NCBI GenBank assembly: GCA_016861105.1
Contig: BOKS01000003.1
Location: 186,001 to 250,000, forward strand
Direction: 5' to 3'
From: Betaproteobacteria bacterium
Lineage (GTDB): Bacteria; Pseudomonadota; Gammaproteobacteria; Burkholderiales; Casimicrobiaceae
DNA length: 64,000 bases
The notes under the pieces are model-generated. The model was not told the origin of the DNA, searched no databases, and worked only from the letters and a program-made list of their open reading frames with translations. Shown in pieces: positions 19,525 to 28,733 of this stretch. The translations under genes and the position numbers were made by a program. How positions within the stretch are numbered: the stretch's first letter is position 1; each line of letters begins with the position of its first letter.

Positions 19525-20168
19525 CGGCCGCCCCCCTCTGCGAGGCCGACCACCTCGTCGTCGCGGCGACGACGCTGGCGCAGGGCATCGACTGGATCGG
19601 CGAGCTCACCGGGGCGATCGCGCGGCCGGGCGGCCGCCACGTGGCGATGGGCACGCACAACGCGCTGCTGCGCCTCGGCCCGCGCCTGTACCTCGAGATC
19701 ATCGCGATCGACCCGGACGGCGCGCCGCCCGGCCGGGCGCGCTGGTTCGACCTCGACGACGGCGACCTGCGCGCCGACCTGCTCGACCGCCCGCGGCTGA
19801 TCCACTGGGTCGCGCGCACGCGCGATCTCGAGCGCGCCGTGGCGCAGGCGGGCTACGACCCCGGGCCGATCCTCCCGTTCGAGCGCGGAGCCTATCGCTG
19901 GCACATCACCGTGCCCACCGACGGCACGCGTCCGGGCCGCGGCGTGCTGCCGACGCTGCTCCGCTGGGACGTGCCCGAGCATCCGGCGGACGCCCTGCCC
20001 GACTGCAAGCTCGCGCTGGAACAGCTCGCCGCGACCCATCCCGACCCGACGCCGATCCGGCGGTCCCTCGCGCGGCTCGGGCTCGACGGCACGCTGCACG
20101 TCAGCTACGACCGCGTCGCGCGCCTGGCGGCGATGCTGCGCACGCCGCGCGGGCGCGTGACGCTCTGA
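19521..20168 (+). CDS. Glyoxalase-like domain protein
   Basis: The 215-residue protein with a GTG start begins ADHLVVAATTLAQGIDWI, continues GGRHVAMGTHNALLRLGPR then LYLEIIAIDP, and later has PFERGAYRWHITVP. These are hallmarks of the Glyoxalase_3-type domain, a VOC relative. The role is unknown. It overlaps the preceding VOC gene by four bases. Confidence 0.82.
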   Translation: MTAAPLCEADHLVVAATTLAQGIDWIGELTGAIARPGGRHVAMGTHNALLRLGPRLYLEIIAIDPDGAPPGRARWFDLDDGDLRADLLDRPRLIHWVARTRDLERAVAQAGYDPGPILPFERGAYRWHITVPTDGTRPGRGVLPTLLRWDVPEHPADALPDCKLALEQLAATHPDPTPIRRSLARLGLDGTLHVSYDRVARLAAMLRTPRGRVTL

Positions 20169-20187
20169 AGAGGCCGGCGCGGCCGGG

Positions 20188-21303
20188 CTATGCGAGCGCG
20201 CCGCGCGCCGCGACCGGCCAGACCGCCGCGACGCGGTCGCCGCGCAGGCCCACGATCCAGTCGTAGAGATTGGCCGTCGGATCGCAGTGCCCGGGGATAA
20301 GCCACACGCGCTCGCCGAGCGCCAGCGGCCGTGCGGCCGCATCCGTCGCGAGGACGCCGTGCTCGTCCGAGGCGCGCTCGTACGCCACGCCGTCGCGGCC
20401 GTGCACCAACGGCAGTCCCGAGTCGAAGGCGAGCGCCTTCAGGCCCGCATCGCACACCGCCCGGCCCGGCACCGGGGTGCTCGTCACCGACGCCAGCACG
20501 AAGAGCGCCTGCGCGAACGCGACGTCGCCGGGTCCGAGCGCATTGCGGCCGTAGTCGGCGTCCATGAACACGTACGAGCCGGGCTGCAGCTCGTTCCAGA
20601 CGCCGGACGCGCGCTCCAGCGGCCAGGTGCCCGTGCCCGCGCCGGTGACGACGGTCGTGTCGAGTCCTGCGACGGTCACCGCGGCCTTCGCCGCGAGCAC
20701 GCGCTCGCGTGCCGAAGCGATCGCCTGCGCGCGCGCCTGTGGCGTGCGCAGGTGCTGCGCCGCGCCGTGGTAGCAGTGCAACCCCGCGTAGCGCAGGCCG
20801 GGGAGCGACGCGACCCGCCGCGCGAGCGCGCCCGCGTCGCCCGGCGCCACGCCGCAGCGCCCCGCGCCGACGTCGACCTCGACGTAGGCGTCCAGCACGC
20901 TGCCGGCGTCCGCGGCGGCTGCGCTCGCCGCGCGCGCGCCCGCATCGCTGTCGACGAGCAGGCCGACGCGGGAGCGGCGCGCCGCGTCGGCGAGCCGGCG
21001 GAGCTTCGCCGGCGCGACGACCTCGTTGGTCAGCAGTACGTCGGGCACGCCGGCGTCGACGAACGCGATCGCCTCGTCGGTCTTCTGGCAGCACACGCCC
21101 ACGGCGCCGCGCGCGAGCTGCAGCCGCGCGATGTCCGGGCACTTGTGCGACTTGGCGTGCGGCCGCAGGCGCAGTCCCGACGCCGCCACCGCGGCCGCCA
21201 TCGCGTCGAGGTTGTGCTCCAGCGCGTCGAGATCGACGACCAGCGCCGGCGTCTCGATCGCGTCGACGGGATCGCCCTCGCGGGCGGGAATGCGCTGCGC
21301 CAT
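20188..21303 (-). CDS. D-threonine aldolase/DSD1-type PLP enzyme
   Basis: The 371-residue protein has an alanine-racemase-like N-terminal barrel. The PLP lysine is in LRPHAKSHKCPDIARLQL (about residue 50). IPGHCDPTANLYD near the C terminus holds the His-x-Cys metal pair seen in metal-dependent D-threonine aldolases and D-serine dehydratases. It probably cleaves or deaminates a D-3-hydroxy amino acid. The exact reaction is not decided by these motifs. Confidence 0.87.
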   Translation of the reverse strand: MAQRIPAREGDPVDAIETPALVVDLDALEHNLDAMAAAVAASGLRLRPHAKSHKCPDIARLQLARGAVGVCCQKTDEAIAFVDAGVPDVLLTNEVVAPAKLRRLADAARRSRVGLLVDSDAGARAASAAAADAGSVLDAYVEVDVGAGRCGVAPGDAGALARRVASLPGLRYAGLHCYHGAAQHLRTPQARAQAIASARERVLAAKAAVTVAGLDTTVVTGAGTGTWPLERASGVWNELQPGSYVFMDADYGRNALGPGDVAFAQALFVLASVTSTPVPGRAVCDAGLKALAFDSGLPLVHGRDGVAYERASDEHGVLATDAAARPLALGERVWLIPGHCDPTANLYDWIVGLRGDRVAAVWPVAARGALA

Positions 21304-21508
21304 GCGGTCGCCTCCGGGACGGGCGGGCCGTGCGGCCCCGCCGCGATTGTGCGCGAAATCGGACGACGCGCACCGGCGCGCCTTGCGGGACGCGTCGCAC
21401 CGACGACGGGTTCCCGCGTGCGCGAGGACGCGGACGGAGCCGGCGTCGCCACCGGGCACGGCCCCGCGCGCGTACGACGACGCCGAACGGCCCGCGCCGG
21501 CGGGCGCG

Positions 21509-22303
21509 TCAGTTCGCCGCCGGCGGGCGCGCCTGTGCCGCGGCGAGCTGGCCGTAGACGACGCGCGCGATGGCGAGGAGCTGCGCGCGGTCGACGCGGC
21601 CGGACAGCGCGTACGAGCAGCCGGCCTCGATCCAGTAGAACACGCCGACGCCGTTCTCGATCGCGTAGCGGAACGCCGTCTCGTCGACGCCGGGATCGTT
21701 TCTGCGCCACTGCAGCGTCAGCCGCTGCTTCTCCGCGTTCTCGTACATGAGGAGCGCGGTCGGCTTCTCGTGGCCGGCCACCAGGCGTCCGCCGACCAGC
21801 GCGAACCCGACCGACGAGAGGTCGGGTGCGTGCACCTGGACCCCGAGACGGCGCGTGAGCCAGGTGACCAGCCCCTTCTCCTCGTTCGCGCCCACCTCGA
21901 CCGGCCGCCGCTGGTCGGCGGCGTACAGCGCGTGGGTGAACGCGGCCGACCGCGCGAACGTGGTCGGCGTGCCGGTGCGCTCGAGCAGCGCGTCGCGGGC
22001 GAACCACCCGGTCGCGAGCCCGAGGACGAGCGTCGCCGCGAGCGCGAGGAACGGGCGCCACGCGCGCCACGGACCGGCCGCGGCGGGAGGCACCGCCGCG
22101 GCGAGCAGCCGCGACGGGATCGGCTCGCCCAGCCACGCGTCGAAGCCCTCGCGCAGGGCCGCGGACTGCGCGCGGACGGCCGCCACGCGCTCGGCGAGGG
22201 CGGCGTCCGCAGCGATCGCCGCCTCGAGCGCTGCCGCGCGCTCGGGCGCGAGCTGCCCGTCGGCATAGGCCGTCAGCTCCTCGTCGGTGATCGGACGCGT
22301 CAT
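21509..22303 (-). CDS. Anti-sigma factor, membrane-bound
   Basis: The 264-residue protein starts MTRPITDEELTAYADGQLAP, typical of a cytoplasmic anti-sigma domain. The usual zinc-binding HxxxCxxC is absent. One transmembrane segment lies at about residues 82-102 (PFLALAATLVLGLATGWFA), and the rest is periplasmic. It lies 13 bases after the ECF sigma gene in the same unit, so it should hold that sigma factor inactive until an envelope signal arrives. Confidence 0.88.
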   Translation of the reverse strand: MTRPITDEELTAYADGQLAPERAAALEAAIAADAALAERVAAVRAQSAALREGFDAWLGEPIPSRLLAAAVPPAAAGPWRAWRPFLALAATLVLGLATGWFARDALLERTGTPTTFARSAAFTHALYAADQRRPVEVGANEEKGLVTWLTRRLGVQVHAPDLSSVGFALVGGRLVAGHEKPTALLMYENAEKQRLTLQWRRNDPGVDETAFRYAIENGVGVFYWIEAGCSYALSGRVDRAQLLAIARVVYGQLAAAQARPPAAN

Positions 22304-22316
22304 CGCGGGGGTGCCC

Positions 22317-22850
22317 TCACGGCCGGCGCACCATCCTGAGCGGCGCCGGCGCATCGGTTTCCATCCGCCGCAGCTTCTCGCGCGCGCGCGACAACCGCGA
22401 CATCACCGTGCCGATCGGCACGTCGAGCACGATGGCGATCTCCTCGTACTTCATCTCCTCCACCGCGGCGAGCAGCAGGACCTCGCGCTGCTCGGCCGGC
22501 AGCCGGCCCACGCGCTCCAGCAGCTCGGCGAGCTCCACGCGCACCAGCTGGGCCGGCCGCACCGGAATCTGCCACACCTCGCCCGCGTCGCCCTCGGCGT
22601 CGATCGACACGTTGAGCGCTTCGCGGCGCGCGAGCGCGCGCTGGTTGACGAACACGTTGTGCATGACCGTGAAGAGCCACGCGCGGAGGTCGGTGCCGGC
22701 CTGCCACAGGCGCCGCTTCTCCCATGCGCGCGCCAGCGTGTCCTGCACGAGGTCGTCGGCGCGCGTGGACTCGCCGGTCAGCACGCGCGCGTAGCGGCGC
22801 AGCCGCGGGATCGCCGCGACGAGCTCGGGGTGGGGCAGCGCATCGCCCAT
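22317..22850 (-). CDS. ECF RNA polymerase sigma factor
   Basis: The 177-residue protein contains region 2 (RLRRYARVLTGESTRADDLV, QDTLARAWEKRRLW, LRAWLFTVMHNVFVNQ) and region 4 (LPAEQREVLLLAAVEEMKYE then EIAIVLDVPIGTVMSRLSRA). Region 4 is a complete HTH. It is followed by its membrane anti-sigma factor and preceded by a small lipoprotein gene on the same strand. The cluster suggests envelope-stress or redox control. Confidence 0.95.
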   Translation of the reverse strand: MGDALPHPELVAAIPRLRRYARVLTGESTRADDLVQDTLARAWEKRRLWQAGTDLRAWLFTVMHNVFVNQRALARREALNVSIDAEGDAGEVWQIPVRPAQLVRVELAELLERVGRLPAEQREVLLLAAVEEMKYEEIAIVLDVPIGTVMSRLSRAREKLRRMETDAPAPLRMVRRP

Positions 22851-22961
22851 CCGCCAATGCTACGGCCTTCTCGCGCCACGGACACGCGTCTTCCCGGCGG
22901 ACGCCGCGCTCCCGGACGGCGCGCCACGGGACGGCGGCCGCCGCGGAGGCGTCGCCCGCCG

Positions 22962-23336
22962 TCAGGGCCGCGCGATGCGCCAGGCGTTGTTGACCCCGTC
23001 GCCGGTGCGGTCCCCCGGCTTCGCGTCCTTGATCCACGTGTACAGCGGCTTGCCCTTGTACGCCCACTGCCGCGTGCCGTCGTCGCGCGTGACGACGGTC
23101 CAGTCGCCCATCGGCATCGCGACGGCTTCCGCCCGCAGCGGCGGCCAGTTCTGGGCGCACGGCCCGTTGCACACGCTCTTGCCGGACCCGGCGGCGTCCT
23201 TGTCGAACGTGTAGAGCGTCATGCCGGAAGTCGTGGTGAGCACGCCGTCGGACGTGCGCACCGACGCCGGCGTGGCGCAGCCGGCGAGCACGAGCGCAGC
23301 GAGGGCGCCCGCGAGAATGCCGCGGTGAAGGTGCAT
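22962..23336 (-). CDS. Small lipoprotein with the secreted-repeat (Lipoprotein_15) domain
   Basis: The 124-residue protein has a lipobox, LAALVLAGC, giving a lipidated Cys at about residue 20. It carries two copies of the motif that marks this family: GMTLYTFDKDAAGSGKSVCN with GPCAQNWPPL, then GKPLYTWIKDAKPGDRTGDG. The two Cys in the first copy may form a disulfide. The function is unknown. Its position beside an ECF sigma factor is recurrent for this family and suggests shared regulation. Confidence 0.88.
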   Translation of the reverse strand: MHLHRGILAGALAALVLAGCATPASVRTSDGVLTTTSGMTLYTFDKDAAGSGKSVCNGPCAQNWPPLRAEAVAMPMGDWTVVTRDDGTRQWAYKGKPLYTWIKDAKPGDRTGDGVNNAWRIARP

Positions 23337-23403
23337 CGTGTCTCTCCCTGGTGGCGGAGGCGCGTGGCGGCCTCCCCGGCGCCAACAGGCCGCGCCGGCG
23401 GCC

Positions 23404-23410
23404 TATTCCC
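23404..23410 (-). promoter_or_regulatory. Possible ECF -35 element (GGGAATA) upstream of the lipoprotein gene
   Basis: On the - strand GGGAATA is followed 16 bases later by TGTTGG, about 70 bases before the lipoprotein ATG. GGGAATA resembles -35 elements of several ECF groups. The pairing with the adjacent sigma factor is a guess. Confidence 0.28.
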
Positions 23411-23411
23411 G

Positions 23412-24350
23412 TCAGGGTTCCCACCAGTGCCGGACGAGGTGGAAGTACACGGGGGCGGCGAAGATCACGCTGTCCAGCCGGTCCAGCATGCCGCCGCGGC
23501 CCTCCAGCGTCGTGCCCCACTCCCGGACGCCGCGATCGCGCTTGATCGCGGCCATCACCAGGCTGCCGAGGAACCCCATCGTGCAGACCACGAGCGCGAC
23601 GGCGCCCGCCTGCAGCACCGTGAACGGCGTCAGCCACGCGAGCAGCGCGCCGACCAGCGACGCGCTCGCCAGGCCGCCGGCCACGCCCTCGACCGTCTTC
23701 GACGGCGCCAGCGCGGGGGCGATCCTGCGCCGCCCGACCAGCTTGCCCCAGACGTACTGGAGCACGTCCGACGTCTGCACGACGAGCACGAGCCAGCCGA
23801 TCAGCAGCAGGCTGCCGCCCTCGAAGCCCGGGATGCGCAGCGTCACCAGCGCCGGCACGTACGACACGCAGTAGACGCAGATCATCAGCGCCGCCTGGAG
23901 CTTCGCAGCGCGCTCGAAGAAGCGCGTCGTGTCCGACGAGAGCGCGGCGAAGATCGGCAGCGTCAGGAAGGCGTACACCGGGATGGCGATCGAGTACAGG
24001 CCGTAGCGCTCGGCGCCGACGAGCGCGAACTGCAGCGGGAGGAACACGAAGAACGCGAGCGCGAGCGCCCAGTGGTCGCCGCGTCGCGTGTAGGTCAGCG
24101 ACACGAACTCGCGCAGGCACAGGAAGGAGACGAAGGCGAAGAGCACGACCACGCCCCCCTTGCCGAACGCGAACGCGACGCCGAGCAGGATCACCATCCA
24201 CCACCACGCCCCGATGCGCGCGTTCAGCGTGTCGATCGTGCCGTGCGGCTCGCCGCGCGCGACGCGGCGCTTCAGCGCGGCGCCGGCCGCGCTCGCGACG
24301 ACCAGCACGCCGAAGACGCCGGCGAAGAGCTTCAGCATCTCGGGGCTCAT
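23412..24350 (-). CDS. cdsA: Phosphatidate cytidylyltransferase
   Basis: The 312-residue polytopic membrane protein makes CDP-diacylglycerol from phosphatidate and CTP. QTSDVLQYVWGKLVGRRRIA with PALAPSKTVEGVAGG and SLVMAAIKRDRGVREWG with TTLEGRGGMLDRLDSVIFA are the signature blocks, with conserved Asp and Lys residues. It has about eight hydrophobic segments. The ATG at 24350 was preferred over a slightly longer start. A plsC-like gene lies upstream, so both act in phospholipid synthesis. Confidence 0.93.
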   Translation of the reverse strand: MSPEMLKLFAGVFGVLVVASAAGAALKRRVARGEPHGTIDTLNARIGAWWWMVILLGVAFAFGKGGVVVLFAFVSFLCLREFVSLTYTRRGDHWALALAFFVFLPLQFALVGAERYGLYSIAIPVYAFLTLPIFAALSSDTTRFFERAAKLQAALMICVYCVSYVPALVTLRIPGFEGGSLLLIGWLVLVVQTSDVLQYVWGKLVGRRRIAPALAPSKTVEGVAGGLASASLVGALLAWLTPFTVLQAGAVALVVCTMGFLGSLVMAAIKRDRGVREWGTTLEGRGGMLDRLDSVIFAAPVYFHLVRHWWEP

Positions 24351-24465
24351 GGGACGGCCCTCCGCGCTCTGCATCTGGGGGCCGGTTCGCGGCCTTCGTC
24401 GCGCGCGTCGCGAAGCGCAACGCCGTGACGCCGGCCGCCGCCCGCCGGACTTCCTGGCGCACGCC

Positions 24466-25107
24466 TCACGACGGCGGGGGCGCGAGCGCGAGCAGCGCGC
24501 CGGCGAGCCTGTCGAGAAACGCGTCCTTCGCCTCGCCGGGCGCGATGCGCACCGGCTCGCCGAACGACAGCGTGCACAGCAGCGGGATCGGCAGAAACTC
24601 CCCCTTGGGCATCACGCGGTTGAGGTTCTCGATCCACACCGGCACGCACTCGACGTCCGGGTGGGCGGCGACGACGCGCCAGATGCCGCTGCGGAAGGGC
24701 AGCAACGGCGCGTCGGTCGTGTTGCGCGTCCCCTCGGGAAAGAGGATCAGCGAATCGCCGGCGTCGAGCGCCGCGCCCATCTGCGCGACCGGGTCGGCGC
24801 CGCCGTCGGTCTTCGTGCGCTCGATCACGACGCCGCGCAGCACCTCGTGCGCGAGCCAGCGCCGCAGCGGCGTCGCGTTCCAGTAGTCGGCGCCGGCGAC
24901 CGGTCGCGTGCGCACCCGCAGCTCCTCGGGCAGCGACGCCCAGATCAGCACGAAGTCGCCGTGGCTGGTGTGATTGCCGTAGTAGATCCGCTGCACGGCC
25001 GCGGGCGCCGTGCCCTTCCACAGCGCGCGCGCGCCGGTGAGCAGCCGCGCGAAGGCGCAGATGCCGTCCGCGGCGAGCTTCTCCTTGCTGAAGCGGACGG
25101 AGTCCAC
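24466..25107 (-). CDS. 1-acyl-glycerol-3-phosphate acyltransferase family protein
   Basis: The 213-residue protein with a GTG start has the acyltransferase motif NHTSHGDFVLIW (catalytic His/Asp, HxxxxD spaced as HTSHGD) and the substrate motif LFPEGTRNT. VVAAHPDVECVPVWIENLN follows. It likely acylates lysophosphatidate at the membrane, feeding CdsA. It lacks a strong N-terminal transmembrane helix, so it may be peripheral. Confidence 0.88.
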   Translation of the reverse strand: MDSVRFSKEKLAADGICAFARLLTGARALWKGTAPAAVQRIYYGNHTSHGDFVLIWASLPEELRVRTRPVAGADYWNATPLRRWLAHEVLRGVVIERTKTDGGADPVAQMGAALDAGDSLILFPEGTRNTTDAPLLPFRSGIWRVVAAHPDVECVPVWIENLNRVMPKGEFLPIPLLCTLSFGEPVRIAPGEAKDAFLDRLAGALLALAPPPS

Positions 25108-25466
25108 GGCCCGGGGCCCGGCGCGCCGCGTGCAGGCGGCTCACGCCGCCCGGCCGCCCCGGCGGCGACGCCACGGCGACGCAAGCCCGCCGCACGGCGG
25201 TTGCGCGCGACCGCGCGGGGAGCGGTGCAGACGTCGCGGCGCCGGTGGCATGGACAAGTCAGCCGGGCGCCTGCCTAGTGCCCGGCGTCGGAGGTACGTC
25301 GGCAAAGGCGAGCGCGAAACGGCGCGCTGCCGCGTCGCGGCCCTCGCCGATCGTCGCGATGTCCGCTTCGGGCCGCTTCGCGCAGCGCCTCCGTTGTCGT
25401 CGCCTGTGCGCCGCCGGCTTGGTCACGATCGATGCATGCCTCCACGAACCTCCGCCTCGGGACACC
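25108..25466. other. 359-base gap between the plsC-like gene and mgtE
   Basis: No gene, RNA or repeat is recognisable here. A 68-residue frame on the - strand lacks family features and is not called. The stretch presumably holds the promoter of the acyltransferase unit and the end of the mgtE message. Confidence 0.5.
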
Positions 25467-26945
25467 CTAGCGGACGAGGAACAGCGTCGCGAGGCCGAGG
25501 AAGATGAAGAACCCGCCCGAGTCGGTCACCGCGGTGATCAGCACCGACGAGCCGAGCGCCGGATCGCGGCCCAGGCGCATCATGGTCATCGGGATCAGCA
25601 CGCCCATCGCCGCCGCGAGCAGCAGGTTGAGCGTCATCGCGGCCACCATCACGAGCCCGAGCGGCACGTCCTTGTAGAGCAGCATCGCGACCAGCCCCAT
25701 CACTCCGCCCCACACCAGCCCGTTCAGCAGCGCGACCTGCGCCTCCTTGCGGATCAGCGCGTTCGCGTGCTCGCGCGCGACCTGCCCCAGCGCGGCGGCG
25801 CGCACGATCATCGTGATCGTCTGGTTGCCCGAGTTGCCCCCGATCCCGGCGACGATGGGCATCAGCGCCGCGAGCGCGACCAGCTTCTCGATCGAGTTCT
25901 CGAACACGCCGATGACCCGCGAGGCGACGAACGCGGTGACCAGGTTGACCGCCAGCCACGCCCACCGGTTGCGGAACGAGTTCCACACCGACGCGAAGAC
26001 GTCCTCCTCCTCGCGCAGGCCGGCCGCGGCCAGCAGGTCCTCGTGGCCGCGCTCGCGCACGAAGTCGAGCACCTCGTCCACGGTCACGCGACCCACCAGC
26101 CGGTCGTTGGTGTCGACCACCGGTGCGGACACGAGGTCGTAGCGCTCGAACGCGCTCGCCGCCGACTCGGCCTTCTCGTGCTGCAGCAGCTTGACCGTCG
26201 GCGGCTGCATCAGCTCGCCGACGGTCCGCTCGGGGTCGTTGACGATCAACGCGTTGACGGGCAGCACGCCGAGCAGCCGCTCCTCGCGGTCGACGACGAA
26301 CAGCTGGTCGGTCTGCGAGGGCAGCTCGTCGAAGCGGCGCAGGTAGCGCAGCACGACCTCCAGCGTGACGTCCGGCCGGATCTGCACGTCCTCGAAGTCC
26401 ATCAGCGCGCCGACCATGTCCTCCTCGAAGGACATCGCCTGCCGCAGCTGCTCCCGCTCGTCGACGGGCAGCTTCTGGAAGACGTCGTCGATGACCTCCT
26501 GCGGGAGGTCGTCGGCGATCGCCGCGAGCTCGTCGGCCTCCAGCGTCTCCGCCGCGGCGACGAGCTCGTCGGTGTCCATCGACTCGATGAGCGACTCGCG
26601 CACCGCGTCGGACACCTCGACCAGGATCTCGCCGTCGCGCTCGGCCTTGACGAGGTCCCACAGGTAGAGCCGCTCGTCGAGCGGCAGCGCCTCGAGGATG
26701 TAGGCGATGTCGGCCGGGTGCAGCCGCTCGAGGCGGCGCTGCAGCAGCGTCCGGTTCTGCCGGGTGACGAGCGACTCGACCAGCCCCGCGCGCTCGGCGT
26801 CCGGCGCGTGGGCGGCCTGCTCGTGGACCAGCCCCTCTACGAGGCGGTTCTTGCGAAGGAGGCTCGCGACCTCGGCCAGCGCGTCCTCGACGCGCCCGGG
26901 CGCTTCCGGCCGGTCGTCCGGCTTGGTGTCGAGCGTGTCGGGCAT
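25467..26945 (-). CDS. mgtE: Magnesium transporter MgtE
   Basis: The 492-residue protein has an N-terminal helical domain (about 1-150, HPADIAYILEALPLDERLYL), two CBS domains (about 155-280, VDREERLLGVLPVNALIVND and APVVDTNDRLVGRVTVDEVL), and five C-terminal membrane helices (PIVAGIGGNSGNQTITMIVR, GGVMGLVAMLLYKD). The cytoplasmic domains gate the channel by sensing Mg2+. No M-box-like leader was recognised in the 160 bases upstream. Confidence 0.95.
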   Translation of the reverse strand: MPDTLDTKPDDRPEAPGRVEDALAEVASLLRKNRLVEGLVHEQAAHAPDAERAGLVESLVTRQNRTLLQRRLERLHPADIAYILEALPLDERLYLWDLVKAERDGEILVEVSDAVRESLIESMDTDELVAAAETLEADELAAIADDLPQEVIDDVFQKLPVDEREQLRQAMSFEEDMVGALMDFEDVQIRPDVTLEVVLRYLRRFDELPSQTDQLFVVDREERLLGVLPVNALIVNDPERTVGELMQPPTVKLLQHEKAESAASAFERYDLVSAPVVDTNDRLVGRVTVDEVLDFVRERGHEDLLAAAGLREEEDVFASVWNSFRNRWAWLAVNLVTAFVASRVIGVFENSIEKLVALAALMPIVAGIGGNSGNQTITMIVRAAALGQVAREHANALIRKEAQVALLNGLVWGGVMGLVAMLLYKDVPLGLVMVAAMTLNLLLAAAMGVLIPMTMMRLGRDPALGSSVLITAVTDSGGFFIFLGLATLFLVR

Positions 26946-27105
26946 GGCGCGGACGGGTTCAAGGGCGGACGGCGAAGCGCGAAGGGATCGGGCGGAATTC
27001 TACGCGCCGTCCCCGCGACGGTGCACCCGATGGCGGCACCCGGTCCCTTCCGCTGCCGTCCGCGCCGGGCGCGGCATCGCTCGCCCCCGCGGGGGAAGCG
27101 CCGGC

Positions 27106-27813
27106 TCACGGCAGCTCCGCCGCCGGCATCCGCGCGAGGATGATCGCGATCTTGCGGTTGAGGCCGGGCGCGCCCTGGTTGCGCTCGTAGAAGCGGGGGT
27201 TCGGCGCCATCGCGGCCAGGCGCGCCGCCTGCTCCGCCGACAGCTGCGCGGCCGACGTCCCGAAGTAGCGTCTCGCGGCGGCCTCGGCGCCGAACACGCC
27301 GTTGCCGAGCTCGATGACGTTGAGGTAGATCTCCAGGATGCGCCGCTTGTCGAGCAGCGTCTCCAGCATCAGCGTGATCACGGCCTCCTGGCCCTTCCGC
27401 AGCCAGCTCCGCTGCGGGCCCAGGAACAGGTTCTTGGCGAGCTGCTGCGAGATCGTCGAGCCGCCCGCGACGATGCGCCCGCGGCGCTCGTTCTTCTCGA
27501 TCGCGCGCTGGATCCCCTCCCAGTCGAACCCCTCGTGGTCGACGAACTTCGCGTCCTCCGCGGCGACCATCGCGCGCTTGAGGTGCGTCGAGATCCGCGC
27601 GTAGGGCACCCACTGGTGGCGGAGCTGCGCCTTCGGGGACTTCGCGCGCAGCTCGTCCATCCGGTGGCGCATGAACGACGTCTCGCCGACCGGGTTCCAG
27701 CGCCAGTACAGGATGTGCGCCGCGTACCAGCCCTGCACGACCACCGCCAGCGCGAAGAGCGCGAGCGCGACGCGCGCCGCCCAGCGGCCGAGCGTGCGCC
27801 CGCGCGAGGCCAT
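27106..27813 (-). CDS. mtgA: Monofunctional peptidoglycan glycosyltransferase
   Basis: The 235-residue GT51 enzyme polymerises lipid II. It has one N-terminal membrane helix (ARVALALFALAVVVQGWYA), then AAEDAKFVDHEGFDWEGI with the catalytic Glu, GGSTISQQLAKNLFL, and KRRILEIYLNVIELG with GVFGAEAAARRYFG. There is no transpeptidase domain, which separates it from class A PBPs. It follows aroE by 14 bases, a common betaproteobacterial pairing. Confidence 0.95.
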   Translation of the reverse strand: MASRGRTLGRWAARVALALFALAVVVQGWYAAHILYWRWNPVGETSFMRHRMDELRAKSPKAQLRHQWVPYARISTHLKRAMVAAEDAKFVDHEGFDWEGIQRAIEKNERRGRIVAGGSTISQQLAKNLFLGPQRSWLRKGQEAVITLMLETLLDKRRILEIYLNVIELGNGVFGAEAAARRYFGTSAAQLSAEQAARLAAMAPNPRFYERNQGAPGLNRKIAIILARMPAAELP

Positions 27814-27827
27814 CGCGTGAACAGGCC

Positions 27828-28646
27828 CTAGCGTGGCCGCAGCAGCGCGAACACGGGCGCGGTGTGCGGCCGCACGCCGCGCCACAGGTGGAAGCTCTCG
27901 GCCGCCTGCTCGATCAGCATGCCCAGGCCGTCGGCAGTGCGCTCCGCCCCCTGCGCGAGCGCCCAGTGGACGAACTGCGTCGGCTGGTCCGAATAGACCA
28001 GGTCGTAGGCGAACGAGCCCGGCGCGAACACCGACCCGGGCCAGTCGTGGACCTCCGAGGCCAGCCCCACGCTCGTCGAGTTGATCACGAGGTCGTAGTG
28101 GCGGCGCGGCAGCGCCGACAGCGCGATCGCCTCGATCGGGCCGAGCGGCGCGAACGCGGCCGCGAGCGCGACGGCCTTCGCGTGCGTGCGGTTGGCGATC
28201 GCCAGCGAGTGCGGAAGCCCGTCGAGCAGCGGGCCCAGGATGCCCCGTGCCGCGCCGCCGGCCCCGAGGACGAGGATGCGGCGGTCGCGCAGCTCGAGCC
28301 CGAGGTTCTCGGTGAGGTCGCGCACCAGCCCGGCTCCGTCGGTGTTGTCCCCGTACCAGCGGCCGTCCGGCTCGACCATCAGCGTGTTCACCGCGCCGGC
28401 GAGCTGCGCGCGGCTCGAGTGCACGGCCGCGAGCGCGAAGGCCTCGAGCTTGAACGGAACGGTGACGTTGAGGCCGCGGCCGCCCGCGCCGCGGAATGCC
28501 TCGACGGTCGGCACGAACGCGTCGAGCGGCGCCAGCAGGTGCTCGTAGCTCATGTCCTGCCCGGTCGCCTGCGCGAACGCGGCGTGGATGCGCGGCGACT
28601 TCGAGTGCGCGACGGGGTTGCCGACGACGGCGTAGCGATCGGGCAT
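27828..28646 (-). CDS. aroE: Shikimate dehydrogenase
   Basis: The 272-residue enzyme reduces 3-dehydroshikimate to shikimate with NADPH. YAVVGNPVAHSKSPRIHAAF carries the two substrate-binding Ser residues. VTVPFKLEAF holds the catalytic Lys and DNTDGAGL the Asp. VLGAGGAARGIL is the nucleotide fold and NRTHAKA the NADP-specific loop. The start codon is only two bases from a 7-bp tandem repeat, and no Shine-Dalgarno sequence is visible. Confidence 0.95.
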   Translation of the reverse strand: MPDRYAVVGNPVAHSKSPRIHAAFAQATGQDMSYEHLLAPLDAFVPTVEAFRGAGGRGLNVTVPFKLEAFALAAVHSSRAQLAGAVNTLMVEPDGRWYGDNTDGAGLVRDLTENLGLELRDRRILVLGAGGAARGILGPLLDGLPHSLAIANRTHAKAVALAAAFAPLGPIEAIALSALPRRHYDLVINSTSVGLASEVHDWPGSVFAPGSFAYDLVYSDQPTQFVHWALAQGAERTADGLGMLIEQAAESFHLWRGVRPHTAPVFALLRPR

Positions 28647-28733
28647 GGACTGGGGACTGGGGACTGGGGACTGGGGACTGGAGACTGGAGACTGGAGACT
28701 GGGGACTGGGGACTGGAGACTGGGGAATGGGGA
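28647..28733. repeat. G-rich 7-bp tandem repeat (GGGGACT/GGAGACT)
   Basis: About ten to eleven units of GGGGACT or GGAGACT run from 28647 to 28722 and end in GGGGAATGGGGA. That last block is mirrored by TCCCCATTCCCC at 28799-28810, making an inverted pair. Regularly spaced GGGG runs on the + strand could form G-quadruplexes. The array separates the tonB-like gene from aroE. It is too short in unit length to be a CRISPR array. Confidence 0.9.

Noticed and set aside
25259-25465. A 68-codon frame between the acyltransferase and mgtE genes
   Set aside because: Arg-rich, no family features, no ribosome binding site; likely chance.
28647-28733. CRISPR-like repeat array
   Set aside because: The units are 7 bp, contiguous and without spacers, so it is a simple tandem repeat.
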